From assembly GCF_017591425.1 (NCBI RefSeq), contig NW_024465885.1:46433001-46497000 (forward strand): 64,000 nt of DNA, in the 5' to 3' direction. Source of the DNA: Ochotona curzoniae. Lineage: Eukaryota; Chordata; Mammalia; Lagomorpha; Ochotonidae. Positions 1 to 12,513 of the stretch are shown piece by piece. The notes beneath the pieces were generated by a model. It did no database searches and had not been told where the DNA came from. It saw nothing but the letters and a program-made list of their open reading frames with translations. Each line of letters opens with the position of its first letter. Position 1 is the first letter of the stretch. The translations under genes were made by a program, and so were the position numbers.

Positions 1-26
1 GCCTGCCTTTTGCCTTTTGCCTTTTC

Positions 27-328
27 TTTTTTTTTTTTTTTTAAGATTTATTCATTTGAAAAGCAGTGTTACAAAGGGGAAGGTAGACAGAGGTCTTCCT
101 TCTGCCGGTTCCCTCCCCACATGGCCACAACAAGCAGGCTGGTCCAGGCTGAAGCCAGGAGCCTCACCTGGATCTCCCACATGGGTGCAGGGGCCCAAGC
201 ACTAGGACCCCTGCTTTCCCAGGTGCATCGGCAGGGAGCTAGATCAGAAATGAAGCAGCCAGGCCATATACAGTGCCAGCATCGCAAGGGTAGCTTACCC
301 CATTGCCTCACATCACCAGCCCCTGTGG
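27..328 (-). mobile_element. SINE
   Basis: Poly-T, then 'aagatttattcatttgaaaa', ending at the antisense head 'caccagcccc'. Confidence 0.85.
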
Positions 329-399
329 CCTGAACTTCTGACCCCACTGTCAGGTAGGATTCCCCTGACCCTGACACACTCCCCCTCTTATAAATTTGA

Positions 400-773
400 T
401 TTTAATTCACTTGCTGGAGCACCTCACAGAACTCAGGGCAACACAGTTACGGCTTCATTGTGGAGGGCAGTCCAGGGATACAGGCATGGAGATGTGCGGG
501 CTGCACTCCTGCCCCTGGGCTCTCCCTCCAGGATCCTCCATGCATTCAGCTGGCCCAGCTCTCCAAGCCCTGGTCTTCAGGATTTTTGTGGGAGCTCATT
601 ACGTGTTCATGGCTGCTGAGAACGCGGTCATGGGTGGGCCCCTAATCCTCAGACCCCACCCTCCCGGAATGGAGGGGTGGGGCTGAAAATCCCAACCCTG
701 TCACCCAGCTTCAGCCTGGCCTTTTAAAAGGCACCTGCCAGCAGTCAATTTCCAGCATACGCACCACACTTGG
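400..773. other. Unique sequence, nothing recognised
   Basis: DOP1B intron. No exon or repeat identified. Confidence 0.5.
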
Positions 774-1078
774 TGGAACTGGCACAGTGGCTCAACAGGC
801 TAATCCTCCATCTACAGGTGCCAGCATTTCATATGAACACTGGTTCTAGTCCCAGCTGCTCCACTTCTGATCCAGCTCCTTGCTTGTGGACTGGAAAAGC
901 AGTGGAGGATGTGCAAGTCCTTAGACCTGTACACCCTCGTGGGAAACCCAAAGAAGGTTCCTGACTCCTGACTTTGGATCAGCTCAGCTCGTGGAGAATA
1001 AACCAGCAGGTGGAAGACTCTCTCTCACTGTCTCTCCTTTCTGTAACTCTTTCAAGTAAAAATAAATAAGTCACACAA

Positions 1079-1079
<1 letters not shown>
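774..1079 (+). mobile_element. SINE
   Basis: Older head 'ggcacagtggctcaacagg' and tail 'aaaataaataag' leading into a CA microsatellite. Confidence 0.85.

Positions 1080-1110
<31 letters not shown>
1080..1110. repeat. (CA)n microsatellite
   Basis: About 15 CA dinucleotides at the 3' tail of a SINE. Confidence 0.95.
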
Positions 1111-1112
<2 letters not shown>

Positions 1113-1524
1113 TGCATCTGGGAGCCCCCTCCCCGCCCCACCCAGTGCTCTCAGTACCCTCTTCCTCGTGGTTCTTTTGTCTGACCCACAGTGCCCCCCT
1201 AGGCTCCCCATCAAACCCCAGGCTCTCCTGCTCCCAGCCCACCGTGCACACACTGCTTCCAAACAACTGCTCATCTGGGGCCTTGCCCCCTGTGTTAGCA
1301 TTGCAGCTCCCCTTAGCAAGTGCACTCCAAGGTGCAGGCAGAGTATGCTTCAGAGTTAACTCCTTAATCTCACAACGACCCCCATGTTTGCCACTAACAC
1401 TGCTGAGTAGGTACTCACTTTACCCTCCATGCAAGCAACAACCTGTTTTTTTAGTGTGGTGATGTAGAGCTTTAAAACGTAAGTGTGGATCTTTTGTAGC
1501 CTGGCCTGTCATGGTCCCTGCGCT

Positions 1525-1803
1525 GAGCCCTGGTCAGCGATTGCCAGGACTGTGTCAGGACAAAGCAGGAACCAGGAACTCCATTCAGATCTCCCACTTG
1601 GCTGGCAGGAGCCCAGACATCTGAGGCAACACTACTACCTCCCAGAGCCAGGAGTAAGAGCTGGCAGAGCGGGCTGGGATGCAGGCTCCTCCTAGAGCCA
1701 GGAGTCAGAGCTGATGGCCCGGGGTGGGACACAGGTGCCTCCTAGAGCCAGGAGTCAGAGCTGGCAGTGCAGGGTGGGACGAAGGCATCTTAGCCCACAG
1801 CTA
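1525..1803 (-). mobile_element. Older SINE with internal triplication
   Basis: Antisense body motifs 'gatctcccacttgg' and 'gccaggagtcagagctg'; borders an LTR on its right. Confidence 0.65.
1620..1790 (-). repeat. Triplicated ~56-bp SINE segment
   Basis: 'agagccaggagtcagagctg' occurs three times (about 1641, 1694 and 1745), each followed by a 'gggtgggac'-type stretch. Internal expansion of an antisense SINE. Confidence 0.8.
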
Positions 1804-1809
1804 CAACTA

Positions 1810-2055
1810 TGGGTGTCTCCGCCCCGCGGAAAAAATCACCCGACACTGCAGAACGTCTCAGAGGCACTTTATTCCAATCTTCCGTTAAAACCGTTATGTC
1901 CATTAATTCCGTTACGCAGAAGCCCCTCCCCCCCCAAAGCTGCTGGCTTATATGTCAATCCTATCCAATCAGCTTAAAGATCACCAAGGCACCTGATCAC
2001 CAATCAGGGCAAAGGGCCAATCACAGGACAGGAAATTGTCAGTGCCCCCAACACA
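1810..2055 (-). mobile_element. Probable short solo LTR (246 bp)
   Basis: Minus-strand: TG...CA ends, TATA-like motif (1947-1954), AATAAA complement at 1868-1873, and three CCAAT-type boxes (near 1965, 2000 and 2018). Flanks CAACTA (1804-1809) and CAACTC (2056-2061) match at five of six positions. It sits next to SINE sequence. Confidence 0.65.
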
Positions 2056-2084
2056 CAACTCCAGCCAGTGTTTAAGGTCAAAAT

Positions 2085-2382
2085 CAGGCCAGTGCTACAG
2101 CTCAGGGAATTAAGTCGTCACCTGCATGTGAGCCCCAGTTCGAGTCCTGGCTCCACTTCTGATCCAGCCACCCAGGAATGCACTTGGGAAGGCCCCACAG
2201 AAGATGGCCCAAGTGCCTGGGTTCTGCCAGCCGAGTGAGAGATGTGGGCGACTAGCCCCAGCTATTGTGGCCATCTAGGGAGTGATCCAGTGGATGGAAG
2301 TCCCTCTCTTCTCTCTCACTCCTCCCTGCTCTCGCTTTCTCTCTGTAACTCTGCCTCTCAGTTAATTAATAAGTAAATGTAA
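2085..2382 (+). mobile_element. Older SINE
   Basis: 'ggccagtgctacagctcagg' head, 'agttcgagtcctggctccac' B-box region, 'taattaataagtaaatg' tail. Confidence 0.8.
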
Positions 2383-2615
2383 AAATGAGGAAGATTGCTC
2401 AGATGTCTTTGGCCACAGTGATTTATAAACAGGGAGCATTAGTCCAAGATGGAGCAGACATTGCTGGGCAAAGTTATCAGAAGTGCTTTTCACATGTTGT
2501 GGTGGGCTCTGTGATGCCTTTGTTATTCAGCAAGGTTTGTCCACTGGATGCACACAAAAGCAAATCCAAGGCACCAATGTTTACTTCTTTTTCTTTTTCT
2601 TCTTCCTCTTCTTCT

Positions 2616-2908
2616 TCTTTTTTTTTTTTTTTGTGATTGACAGCTGATTAACTCATGTGCTGATTAACTCAGCAGGTGCCAGCAATTGGTCAGGGTAGGC
2701 CAGAGCTGGGACCACAATCCAGGTTTGCTATGCAAGTGACAGGATCCTAATAGTTTGAGTCATCTCTATTGCTGCCTCGGCCATGCTTTAGGAAGAAACC
2801 ATAGTTGGGATTGAGCCAAGACATAAGCACGGGCACTCAGACACTCCAGTATGGGTGGGACTGAGGCATCTGAACCAGAACTTAACTGCTAAACCAGAGG
2901 CCTGTCCC
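2616..2908 (-). mobile_element. Old diverged SINE
   Basis: Poly-T start, antisense body, ends 'ccagaggcctgtccc'. Confidence 0.6.
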
Positions 2909-3059
2909 ATTCCTTCTTACCTACATGGCCAAAGCCAGGGCAGGGAGCAAGGCCGACTGCTTCCCTGGTCAGGTCATGGGCCAGGAGTGAACTAATGGCT
3001 TGGCCTGGAGAATGGGCGAGTTCTACGGGGTCTTGGCTGTGACAGATGTGCTGCTTTGA

Positions 3060-3372
3060 GGACCAGAGCGCCTCTCAGTTCCCACTGCACATTCTGGTGC
3101 AGATACTGCACGGGAGGCCCGGGTCTCTCCTCACGGTGCATGGGCTCCGTGCCTGCCTCCAGCTTCCTGCTGCAGAGCATGGGAGGCAGTGGCGATGGGG
3201 GACCCCTTGTGCATCCTCATGAGAGACCCGACCCAAGTCCCCAGCTCTCGGCACCAACACCGAGCTAACCCTGACCATTGCAGGCTGGGAGTGCTCCACC
3301 TGACTCGCTCGCTCGCTCGCTCTCTTTCTCCATGTCTGTCTTTCTGATTCTCAAAAAAAAAAAAGAAAAAAG
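3060..3372 (+). mobile_element. Old diverged SINE with A-tail
   Basis: Ends 'tctttctgattctc' plus a 12-A run; (CTCG) expansion at about 3304. Confidence 0.55.
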
Positions 3373-3857
3373 AAACTCAGCACTGTATTATCTGTCTACA
3401 GAGCAAAATGTTTTGGTATCACAGAGCTGCACTCTGCAATCTTCCCATTCCAGCTTTGTTTATTTTTGTTAAACTTCCTTTCACATTACACTGTCCAAGG
3501 CAGCAGCTGTTAGCCACCTGTGGCCAGGAAACACTTAATGTGTAGCATATGCAAACTGTGAATGTAAGATACACACGAGATTTCCAAGACTAAATACCCA
3601 GAAAATGCAGAATCCCATGAATAACATTTGTAGTGATTGTACATTCACAGCCGTTAGCTAGATTAGGTTAGCTAGAAGTTATAAAATTAATTTTGTGTGT
3701 TTCTTTTAGCCCTTGAGTGTGGCTGCTGGGCAGCTCGGTGCGTGATGCAGGCAACCAGCAGGTGCAGGCTGCGTTCTGCTGGGCGATGCTATTGTGGGCG
3801 CTGGTGTGTCTCTCCCTTCGCTGACTTCCACTCTCCTCTTTGTCCCCTGGCCCTCAG
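3373..3857 (+). other. DOP1B intron, unique part
   Basis: No repeat recognised; ends with the polypyrimidine tract and AG in front of exon A. Confidence 0.6.
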
Positions 3858-4002
3858 GAAGTCACCCAGAAAATCCTAGAGGCTGTGGGGAACATCGCTG
3901 GCTCTTCCTTGGAGCAGACCAGCTGGCTGAGCAGGAACCTGGAGGTGAAGGCACAGCCTCAGGTCACGCTGGAAGAGTCCGAAGCGGAGGACGATTTATG
4001 CG
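3858..4002 (+). CDS. DOP1B: DOP1B exon A (first in window)
   Basis: Acceptor 'ccctcag' at 3851-3857, donor GT at 4003. It is read in phase 0 from GAAGTC and leaves one base of a split codon. It encodes a segment containing [20 protein letters not shown] followed by an acidic stretch (EESEAEDD). The next coding exon is 6.1 kb downstream. Confidence 0.9.
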
Positions 4003-7000
4003 GTGGGTGCAGAGGCCGCAGGCGGTGCTGCCGGTCTGCTAGGGTGCTGGTTTTTCTGGAAGGAAAATGTAAAGTGTTCTCCCCATACACTACCCCCCGC
4101 CCTGAAAAGGGAAGAAAGTGGCAGCCGTTTGAGGTATTGGAAGTGCCCATCGTTCACTGTGTACACAGGCGCTGGAGGCCACCTCGTAAGCTCAAATACT
4201 TACTGTATTGATGGTCAGTGACAGTAAGGCCGTGGGAAGGGAGGTGTTGGGAAGTTTGTTTTTAAATGAGTGCAGTTCAAGTGCAGGAGAAAGCAAACTG
4301 CGTTCTCAGGTCTGTGTTAATTCAGTAACAAATTTTTTATGTAGCTTTAAAAAAATATATTTAATTATTTTTATTGGAAAGGCAGATTTACAGAGAGAAG
4401 AGATAGAAAGGAAGACCTTCATCCACTGCCTCACTCCCCAAATGGCCACCATGGCCAGAACTGGACTGGTCCACAGCCAGGAGCCGAGAGCTGCTTCTTG
4501 GTCTCCTATGTGGGTGCAGGGCCCAAGTACTCAAGCTTTCCTCCACTGCTCTTGCAGCCATAAGCCATTGAAATAGGACAGTTGGGACTTCAAACCAGCG
4601 CCCATACAGGATGCCAGCTCTTGCAAGAAGAGGTTTAGCCCTGCCCTCTGCACCACCTGCCGGCCTTGGCACATTTCTCTTGCAAGTAATGCATCACTGT
4701 TTTGGACCAACGGAAGCCTTTGTCTGTGTAAAAGCCCAAGGGTCGTAGCCAGTGTTTTTGGTGGCGCATTCTCCAGGCACTCCGAAGAAGGTGACCCAGT
4801 CCATGAGTGACGTTGCTGGCTCACGTGCCTGAGGCCACACGCAGTGGGCTCTCACCCGAAAGGGGGCTCCCATTCTAGGAGAGGGAGCGACAGGACGCTC
4901 TGCACCTTCAGCCCTGTTGGGTGGTGTGCCTCGGGGTTTGTGTAAGAGAAATGATTACAGGGGACGCGTGACAGCGCACACCCGTTGCGCTTCCTGGGCT
5001 GTGCTTGTGTTTCTGGGGGCGGGCGCTCACCTCCGTGCTCCTGGCTCGCCCGCCTCCTTGTTTCTGACTGAGTGCAGCGTCACCAGTTAGCGTGGTCCTG
5101 TTTGTGAACGCTGGCTCCGTCGGGCATCACCAGTCCTCTTTTATTCAGCAATTAACTGTAGTAAAATGACCACCTGAGTTCTTGTTAGCTCTAGAGATCA
5201 GAGAACTCCAAAGCTGGAAGTAATATTTTGACTAACAGAGGCCTTAATGGAAGTCGGTTAAGCCACTGCCTTTGATGCCAGCATCCTCTATAAGCCACAC
5301 TTCTAGTCCTGGCTGCTCCACTTCTGACCAACTGCCTGCTAATATGCTCGATGGCAGCAGATAATGACTCAAGTTCTTAGCTCCTACACCTACGTGGAGA
5401 CCTGGATGGAATTCCTGGACATGGCCCAGCCATTTTAATCATTTAGGAGGTGAGCCAGTGAATGGAAGATCTCTTGTCATTCTACCTCAATTAAATGTGT
5501 TTATTTAAATATATGTATGTATCAGTTATCAAGGGTGTGTTTGCAACTTTTATGGAAATCTAAGTATTTGTGGAATATTTTTTAAGAAGAGTAAATTACT
5601 GAGAGAATTGCAGGTGATACTTAGTACTGTGAGGAAAGGAAAAGCTGTGTGATAAAAACAACTAGGAGTGGAGGAAGGGGCACCGGGGCTGTCACAGGAC
5701 ATGTATCCACAGAGGTGACATGGCAAGGTATGGCCCCAAGAGGACACTTGGAACTGGGCGGGAACCTGAGGAGCAGCCTGGCCAGGGCTTCTGAGTGGCG
5801 GGAGGTTGGGGACTGGACTGCAGATCGTCTGGCCTGGTGGAAAGCGCAGCTCAGAGCTTGGATAATATTCCCTTGTTTCGGGAAGCCATCCCATTACGGC
5901 ATCTAGGGCAGTGATGCGATCCCGATCGGTCTGCAGAAGCATCACAGTGGCTGCCATGAGCCGTGCTCGCTGAGCCAAGGGACAACGCGAGACACTGTCA
6001 CAGTGGTTCTGTGGCAGAACTAACCAAAGGGGTGATTGAAGAGACACAGCAGGACCAGGTGTGGCTGCAGAAGCAAAACCAACCAAGAATGGCTTGGGGT
6101 TCTGGCATGAGCATGTTGTTATGCAGAGGACCAAAGGAACATTCTGGAAAGTGAAGTTGAACTGCGTTCTTCACATATTTAACATGGGATATTTGGGAAA
6201 GAGACAGAACCAACCGCAATGATTCAGCAGTCCCTGCAATGGAAAAAAACCAGAGTTGGTGGGGTCCAGGAGGCGGGAAGTGACACAGTGGGCGGCTACC
6301 CAGACGTTGAATGAAGTCAGTCAGGGACCCCTTGGATTGGGCCAGCTGGAAGCCAGAGGGGCGGTGAGGAGGAGGAGAGGACAGGAGGGTGATGGAGAGA
6401 AAAGGGTTTTGTTTTTGTTTCTGTTTCTTTCTTTTTTTGAAAAGCAGAATGGTAGAGGGGAACAGATAGAAATATCCTGTTCACTGGTTCACTTCCCAAG
6501 TGACTGCAACAGCTGGGCTGGAGCAGGCTGAAACCAGGATGTAAGAACTCCATGTAGAGCTTGCCTGTGGGTGACAGGGCCCCAAGCACTTGGGCCATCT
6601 CCTGCTTTCTCGGGTGCGTCAGTGGGAAGCTGAACTGGAAGCAGAGATGCTCTGAGATTCTGGCATCACAAGCGGCAAAATAGCCCCATTGTGCCCAAAA
6701 CTGGCCCAGAAAGACTTCATAAGAGCAGGCAGTTGGGGCCCGGCGCAGTGGCCTGCTTGTGCCCTGGGAAAGCAGTCAAGAACGACCCGTAGCCTTGGGA
6801 CTCTGCACCCATGTGGGAGACCTGGAAGAAGTTCTCAGATCCTGGTTCTGGATTGGTGCAGTACCGGCCGTTGTGGCCACTTGGGGAATGAATCATCAGA
6901 CGGATGATCTTCCTCTCTGTCTCTCCTCCTCTCGTATGTCCGACTTTGTAATGAAAATAAAATAAATCTTTTTTTTTTTTTTTAAAGATTTATTTTTATT

Positions 7001-10000
7001 ATTTTTTCATTGGAAAGGCGGATATACAGAGAGGAGAGACAGAGAGGAAGATCTTCCGTCCGATGATTCACTCCCCAAGTGACCACAACGGCCGATACTA
7101 TGCCGATCTGAAGCCAGGAGCCTCTTCCGGGTCTCCCGCGCGGGTGCAGGTTCCCAAAGCCTTGGGCCGTCCTCAACTGCTTTCCCAGGCCACAGGCAGG
7201 GAGCTGGAAGGGAAGCGGGGCTGCCGGGATTAGAACCGGCGCCCATATGGGATCCCGGGCGTGCAAGGCGAGGACCTTTAACCACTTGCGCCACCACGCC
7301 GGGCCCGAAAATAAAATAAATCTTAAAAAAAAAAAAAAAAAAAAGAGCAGGCAATTGGCCTAGCTGTTAAAACACTAAGATGCCCATGGCTCACACTGGA
7401 ATACCCAGATTCAAATCTAACTTGAGTGCCCGGCGGCGTGGCCTAGTGGCTAAAGTACCTGCCTTGAACATACCAGGATCCCATATGGGCGCCAGTTCTA
7501 ATCCCGGCAGCTCCACTTCCCATCCAGCTCCCTGCTTGTGACCTGGGAAAGCAGTTGAGGACAGCCCAATGCTTTGGGACCCTGCAGCCGTGTGGGAGAC
7601 CCAGAAGAGGCTCCTGGTTCCCAGCTTCAGATCAGCACAGAACCGGCCGTTGTGATCTCTTGGGGAGTGAATTAGTGGATGGAAGATCTTCCTCTCTGCC
7701 TCTTCTCCTCTTTGTATATCTGACTTTGTAATAAAAATAAATAAATAAATATTTTTTTAAAAAAAGAAAAATCTAACTTGAGCTGCTGCTGCAGATTCCT
7801 GCCAATGCAGACTCTTGGGGGCAATGCAGGTGCATCTTGGGACACCTGACCGAGTTCCCGCCTCCCCGTGTGGCCCAGTTGCAGGCATTGCAGGCATTTA
7901 GGTAGTAAACTAGCACGTGGAGTCTCCCCCTCTCTCTGAAGTGTATATGTTCAAAAGATTGACTGATTTGAAAGGCAAAATTAGATCTTCCATCTGCTGC
8001 TTCCCTTCTCCAAATTCCCACAGTGGCCAGAGGTGCACCAATCCAAAATCAGGTCTCCATGTGGGCCCAGGGTCCCAAGCACTGGGACATTCCCTGACCG
8101 CTTTCCCGGGCACATTAGCAGGGAGCTGGATCTGAGGTGGAGCAGCCAGGACTCTGACCGGAGTCTGATAGCAGCAGTGGCTTCACCCACGGCCCCACAG
8201 CACCAGCCCCTCAAGTATGTGCTTTAAATTGCTGCCTCTGTTCCAGACACGGGTGAACTTTTCCCTGTTCTGCCCACACAGTGCACAGCATTTACACTGT
8301 AGTCGGGATTTTAGGGAAGAGAAGCGTGCCGGAGCCTGTGCTTGGTCCGGTGCCGAGAGTACTACTCCACTGTCCCTAAGGAGCTTGAGCTCCGGCAGGT
8401 GTCAGGGTCCACCGCGGGACACTGGGGCGATCCCACTGCAAAGCCTGCTTGCATGGTGCAGGAAAAACATCAGCACAAGAGCGAGGGTGACTAGGAGGCA
8501 GAGTCCCAGCCAGCCCTGGATCCAGGCTGACGGCGAAGCTGCAGTCCCCGCTCCCGGGTGGGGGCTGGGGACGTGATGCTAACATAGGAGAGTGTGCCGG
8601 CATCAAGGTCAGTGCCCTGGGTCAGTAACTGCTGGCAGGGTCAGCGGGGCCGGGAGGGGTCCTGTGTGATGACACAGACTTGGTCCCTGAGATACCAGGG
8701 CTGTGATGTGTGAGGTGCTGACATGGAGTGCAGGGCTGTGGAGGACCTCTGGGAACAGAAAGGTGCCAGTCAGGAGCACGTGATGGGTGTTCTTGTAGTG
8801 TCAGCCTTCCCTCAGGCTTAGTGGTCCTGAAATAAGGCAATGGCAACACAGCGTGGCTTCTCCAGAACACTTAGCTGTACAAAAGTGAGCGAGCAGACCA
8901 TTGGGGTTAGCTGGTAATAGGCTTTTTCCTAGGAGAGTACTTGAGAGAAGTGAGGGATGTTTACCAGGAGCAGAGCAAGCTGTGGGAGGGAGGCAGAGCC
9001 GGGAAACCTCTGCGGAGGGTGGTACCAGTGGTGGGCAGGCCGTGGGAGGGAGGCAGAGCCGGGAAACCTCTGCGGAGGGTTGCAGGAGTCCAGCTCCAGC
9101 TGAGTTTGGAACTCGCGAAGGGTGCATGGATGAGGCACAAAGAGGAAAGAAAGACGGACCACTAGGATTTCATCATAATGGACAATGCGGGAAAGCTGTC
9201 CACTTTATTTATACAAAATCAGACTTTTTATCATGGTCAGGTGGGTGTTTCTAAAGATAACTCTGCCATTTGTTTCACCTTAGGCCAGGGTTAGGAAAAA
9301 GTTCTCGATAAATGGTGCATCAATCAGTAACACATTCCTACTACAATCCTCATTCTACAGCTTAGTCCTCAGTTAATCAAGGAAGGAAGAACTTCACAGA
9401 AGGAGGGACATAAAGGTCAAAGAAAGAGGGAAAGAATAGATTCCCACTACACCTGGGGACGGAACACCCTTGATTAGCATATGGTCAGTCGGGGAGGGAA
9501 AACCCTAAGCCCTTTGGCTAAAACAGTATCAGTGACATCAACTTCCAAACTCACATTGGTAGTAAACATTAACTCCACAGTGACAGACAATGCCTAAATA
9601 GATTACAGAATTCTCAGCAGGGTGGTCGGTGTCCATGCAAAGGGAGGTGGAGCTGCATTCAGGTGGTTGTAGAGACATCCGCCGGGCCCTGCCGTGAGTG
9701 GGAAGTTCCCTGCGGCCCTGCCTGCAATGGAACAGTACTCTTCACACCTTCCTGTCTTCCACACCCATCACACAATCCCAGCAGAGGGTGGTACCGGTGG
9801 TGGGCAGGCCATGGGAGGGAGGCCTCTGCGGAGGTAGTGCCAGTGGTGGGCACAAGGGACAGAACGAAAGGAACCAAGTGGTGGGCCAAGCTGGAGACAG
9901 ATGTTTGGGAGACTAGCAAGATCGGGAGTGTGATAGTGGCCACAGTGGCTGAGCCAGACAAGAGGAGGGTGTCGGAAGAGCAAAGGTCAAGGGGCCTGGG

Positions 10001-12312
10001 CCAGGGGGTTCATGCAGCATCCAGGGGGCAGTCTTGGAGGGCAGGGGTGGGAATGAGAACAGGAAGGGAGGGGTAGACTGAATGGGGAGTGCCCATCACA
10101 GTGACATACGGACACCTCCCTGTCGGCAGATGCTGCTGCAGCCTCGGCCATGGTGTCTGCGTCCGCCCCCTCGGTGTACAGCGTGCAGGCCCTATCCCTC
10201 CTGGCAGAGGTGAGTGCAACCCGCTTGGGCCCCGCTCAGGGAGGTCCATTTGTACAGGTGCACGGGGCCACGCCCTCCCACAGGATCCTCCCACGGGAGC
10301 TCGGGAGTTGCCGCTCTGCTGCTTGTGCTGGCTTTTGGTGCCAAGGCTGTGTGCTTGCTCCCGGTCCCCTGCTGCCAGGTCCTGGCCTCGCTCCTGGACA
10401 TGGTGTACCGCAGTGACGAGAAGGAGAGAGCCGTGCCGCTCATCTCCCGCCTGCTCTACTACGTGTTTCCTTACCTGCGCAATCACAGGTACCACCTTCC
10501 CCGTCCGCCCGCGAGGCAGGAAGACAGATGTGCGTGGGCTTGTCTTTGACCTTGACCCTTCCCCTGTGCCTCATCCAGCGCCTACAACGCCCCCAGCTTC
10601 CGGGCCAGCGCACAGCTGCTGAGCTCCCTGAGCGGTTACGCCTACACGAAGCGGGCCTGGAAGAAGGACGTCCTGGACCTGTTCTTGGACCCCGCCTTCT
10701 TCCAGATGGACACTTCCTGCGTCCAGTAAGAAACGAGTGCCCTCTGGCCCTGAATTTGAGTTCATCTCTGTCCTCACTCCCAGCAGCTGCATAACTAATG
10801 CAGACCCACACACCAGCACACGTCTGTCTCAGGCTCACCCGTCGGTGCAACTCCAAGGGAAAGGCATTCTGTCTTTCCAAGGCCCAAGTACCTTTCCGTC
10901 CGAAGCTGACTCTTCCCTCCTTGCCAGCTCAGCTCTGTCCTCCTTGGACAGGTGTTGGACCAGCACGGAGCCCCAGCGCTGTCACCACCTGCCTTCCTGG
11001 TTCTCCCACTGTACATGTCCATGGGCAGGCACTGAGCCCCACTGAGGCATGGGTGCCATCTGTACTTCTTGTGCCTCTGCCTGGGACATCAGATCCACTC
11101 CAGAGCCCTGCCTGTGGTATGGCCCAGTGGGTCTTTATTAGTGCCAGGGGGTCACCAAGCTGGACGGGGGAGGCTGGAGGAGGCTCCTTTGTATGAGTGT
11201 GTATTCTCCCAGTGGCTACATCTGTGTGGTCCCAGGACTCTGCTGGCCTAGCCGAAGTACAGGCAGTCAGGAAGAGAGCTTGGGCTGGGCTTTGGCGGCA
11301 CGGCCCTGGGTGCTGCCCATCAGCCCTTGGCTGAGCTGGGTGCCATGTGCACACCCATCCTCACTGCAGGAAGCCAGAAGCCAGGCGGTCCTGGGCCCCT
11401 AGGACCGGGTTACCGAGAAAATCCTTGCCTAGTCTTTCCTCATACAAAGGTAACTTGTCTGTGGCTGATGTTTTTTCAGAGAGCAGTTTACTGTAGAGGG
11501 GCAGGATGTTTTTTAGATGCTTTGAATCAGACCAGCATCTGTTGCATACATAACTGATTTTTTTTTGTAACGTGCAGTTGGAAGTCCATTATTGACCACC
11601 TTCTGACTCATGAGAAAACAATGTTTAAGGATTTAATGAGTAAGTTCCATGTTGCTCCCAGGGTGGGGATGGAGGGTGGTTACTGTGTTGCTAAGCCGCA
11701 CCCTGTAATGCCTGTGCTTTCCCACATGAGGGCGCCTGTGAGCCCATTGGTTGGGCTTTGTGGGGTACAGGTTGGGTTGAGAGTTGATGCATCTTCTTTA
11801 GTGGGTTGGCAGGGCCTTTGTACCTCGCTGATGCTATTCTTATGCCCCATCACTAAAGAAATAAATGATGTCAATGCTAGTTGCACGTCCTTCCTTCACT
11901 GAGGTCCCGAGTTCCCAGTGGGGAAGGCAGGTCCCACTCCAGGTGAGTTTACCATCGTGGCCTCTGGTTTGGTCCCCTCCCTAAGTGCAGCCTCTTTGCT
12001 GCCCATCCTAGGCATGCAGAGCAGCTCCATGAAGCTTTTCTCCAGCTCCGAGCAGAAAGCCATGCTGCTCAAACGCCAGGCCTTTGCCGTCTTCAGTGGA
12101 GAGCTTGACCAGTACCACCTCTACTTGCCCCTCATCCAAGGTAAGACGGCCGGCCGCCTAGCCCGGCCTGTGCTGCCCAGGCAGGTGGGAGCGAACTGGA
12201 GCAAACCAGCTCTCAGTTCTGGAGACTGGAAGTGTCTGAGAAAGTGACATCTGCTGAGACCTTTCTGGCTACCAGACACACACACACACACACACAATGG
12301 CCAGAGGGAAGG

Positions 12313-12350
<38 letters not shown>

Positions 12351-12361
12351 GACCAGGGGGA

Positions 12362-12412
<51 letters not shown>

Positions 12413-12426
12413 GACCAGGGGGAAGG

Positions 12427-12468
<42 letters not shown>

Positions 12469-12482
12469 GACCAGGGGGAAGG

Positions 12483-12513
<31 letters not shown>

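Noticed and set aside
5550..6134. 194-codon minus-strand ORF
   Set aside because: Within a DOP1B intron, no recognisable domain, no promoter or splice support.
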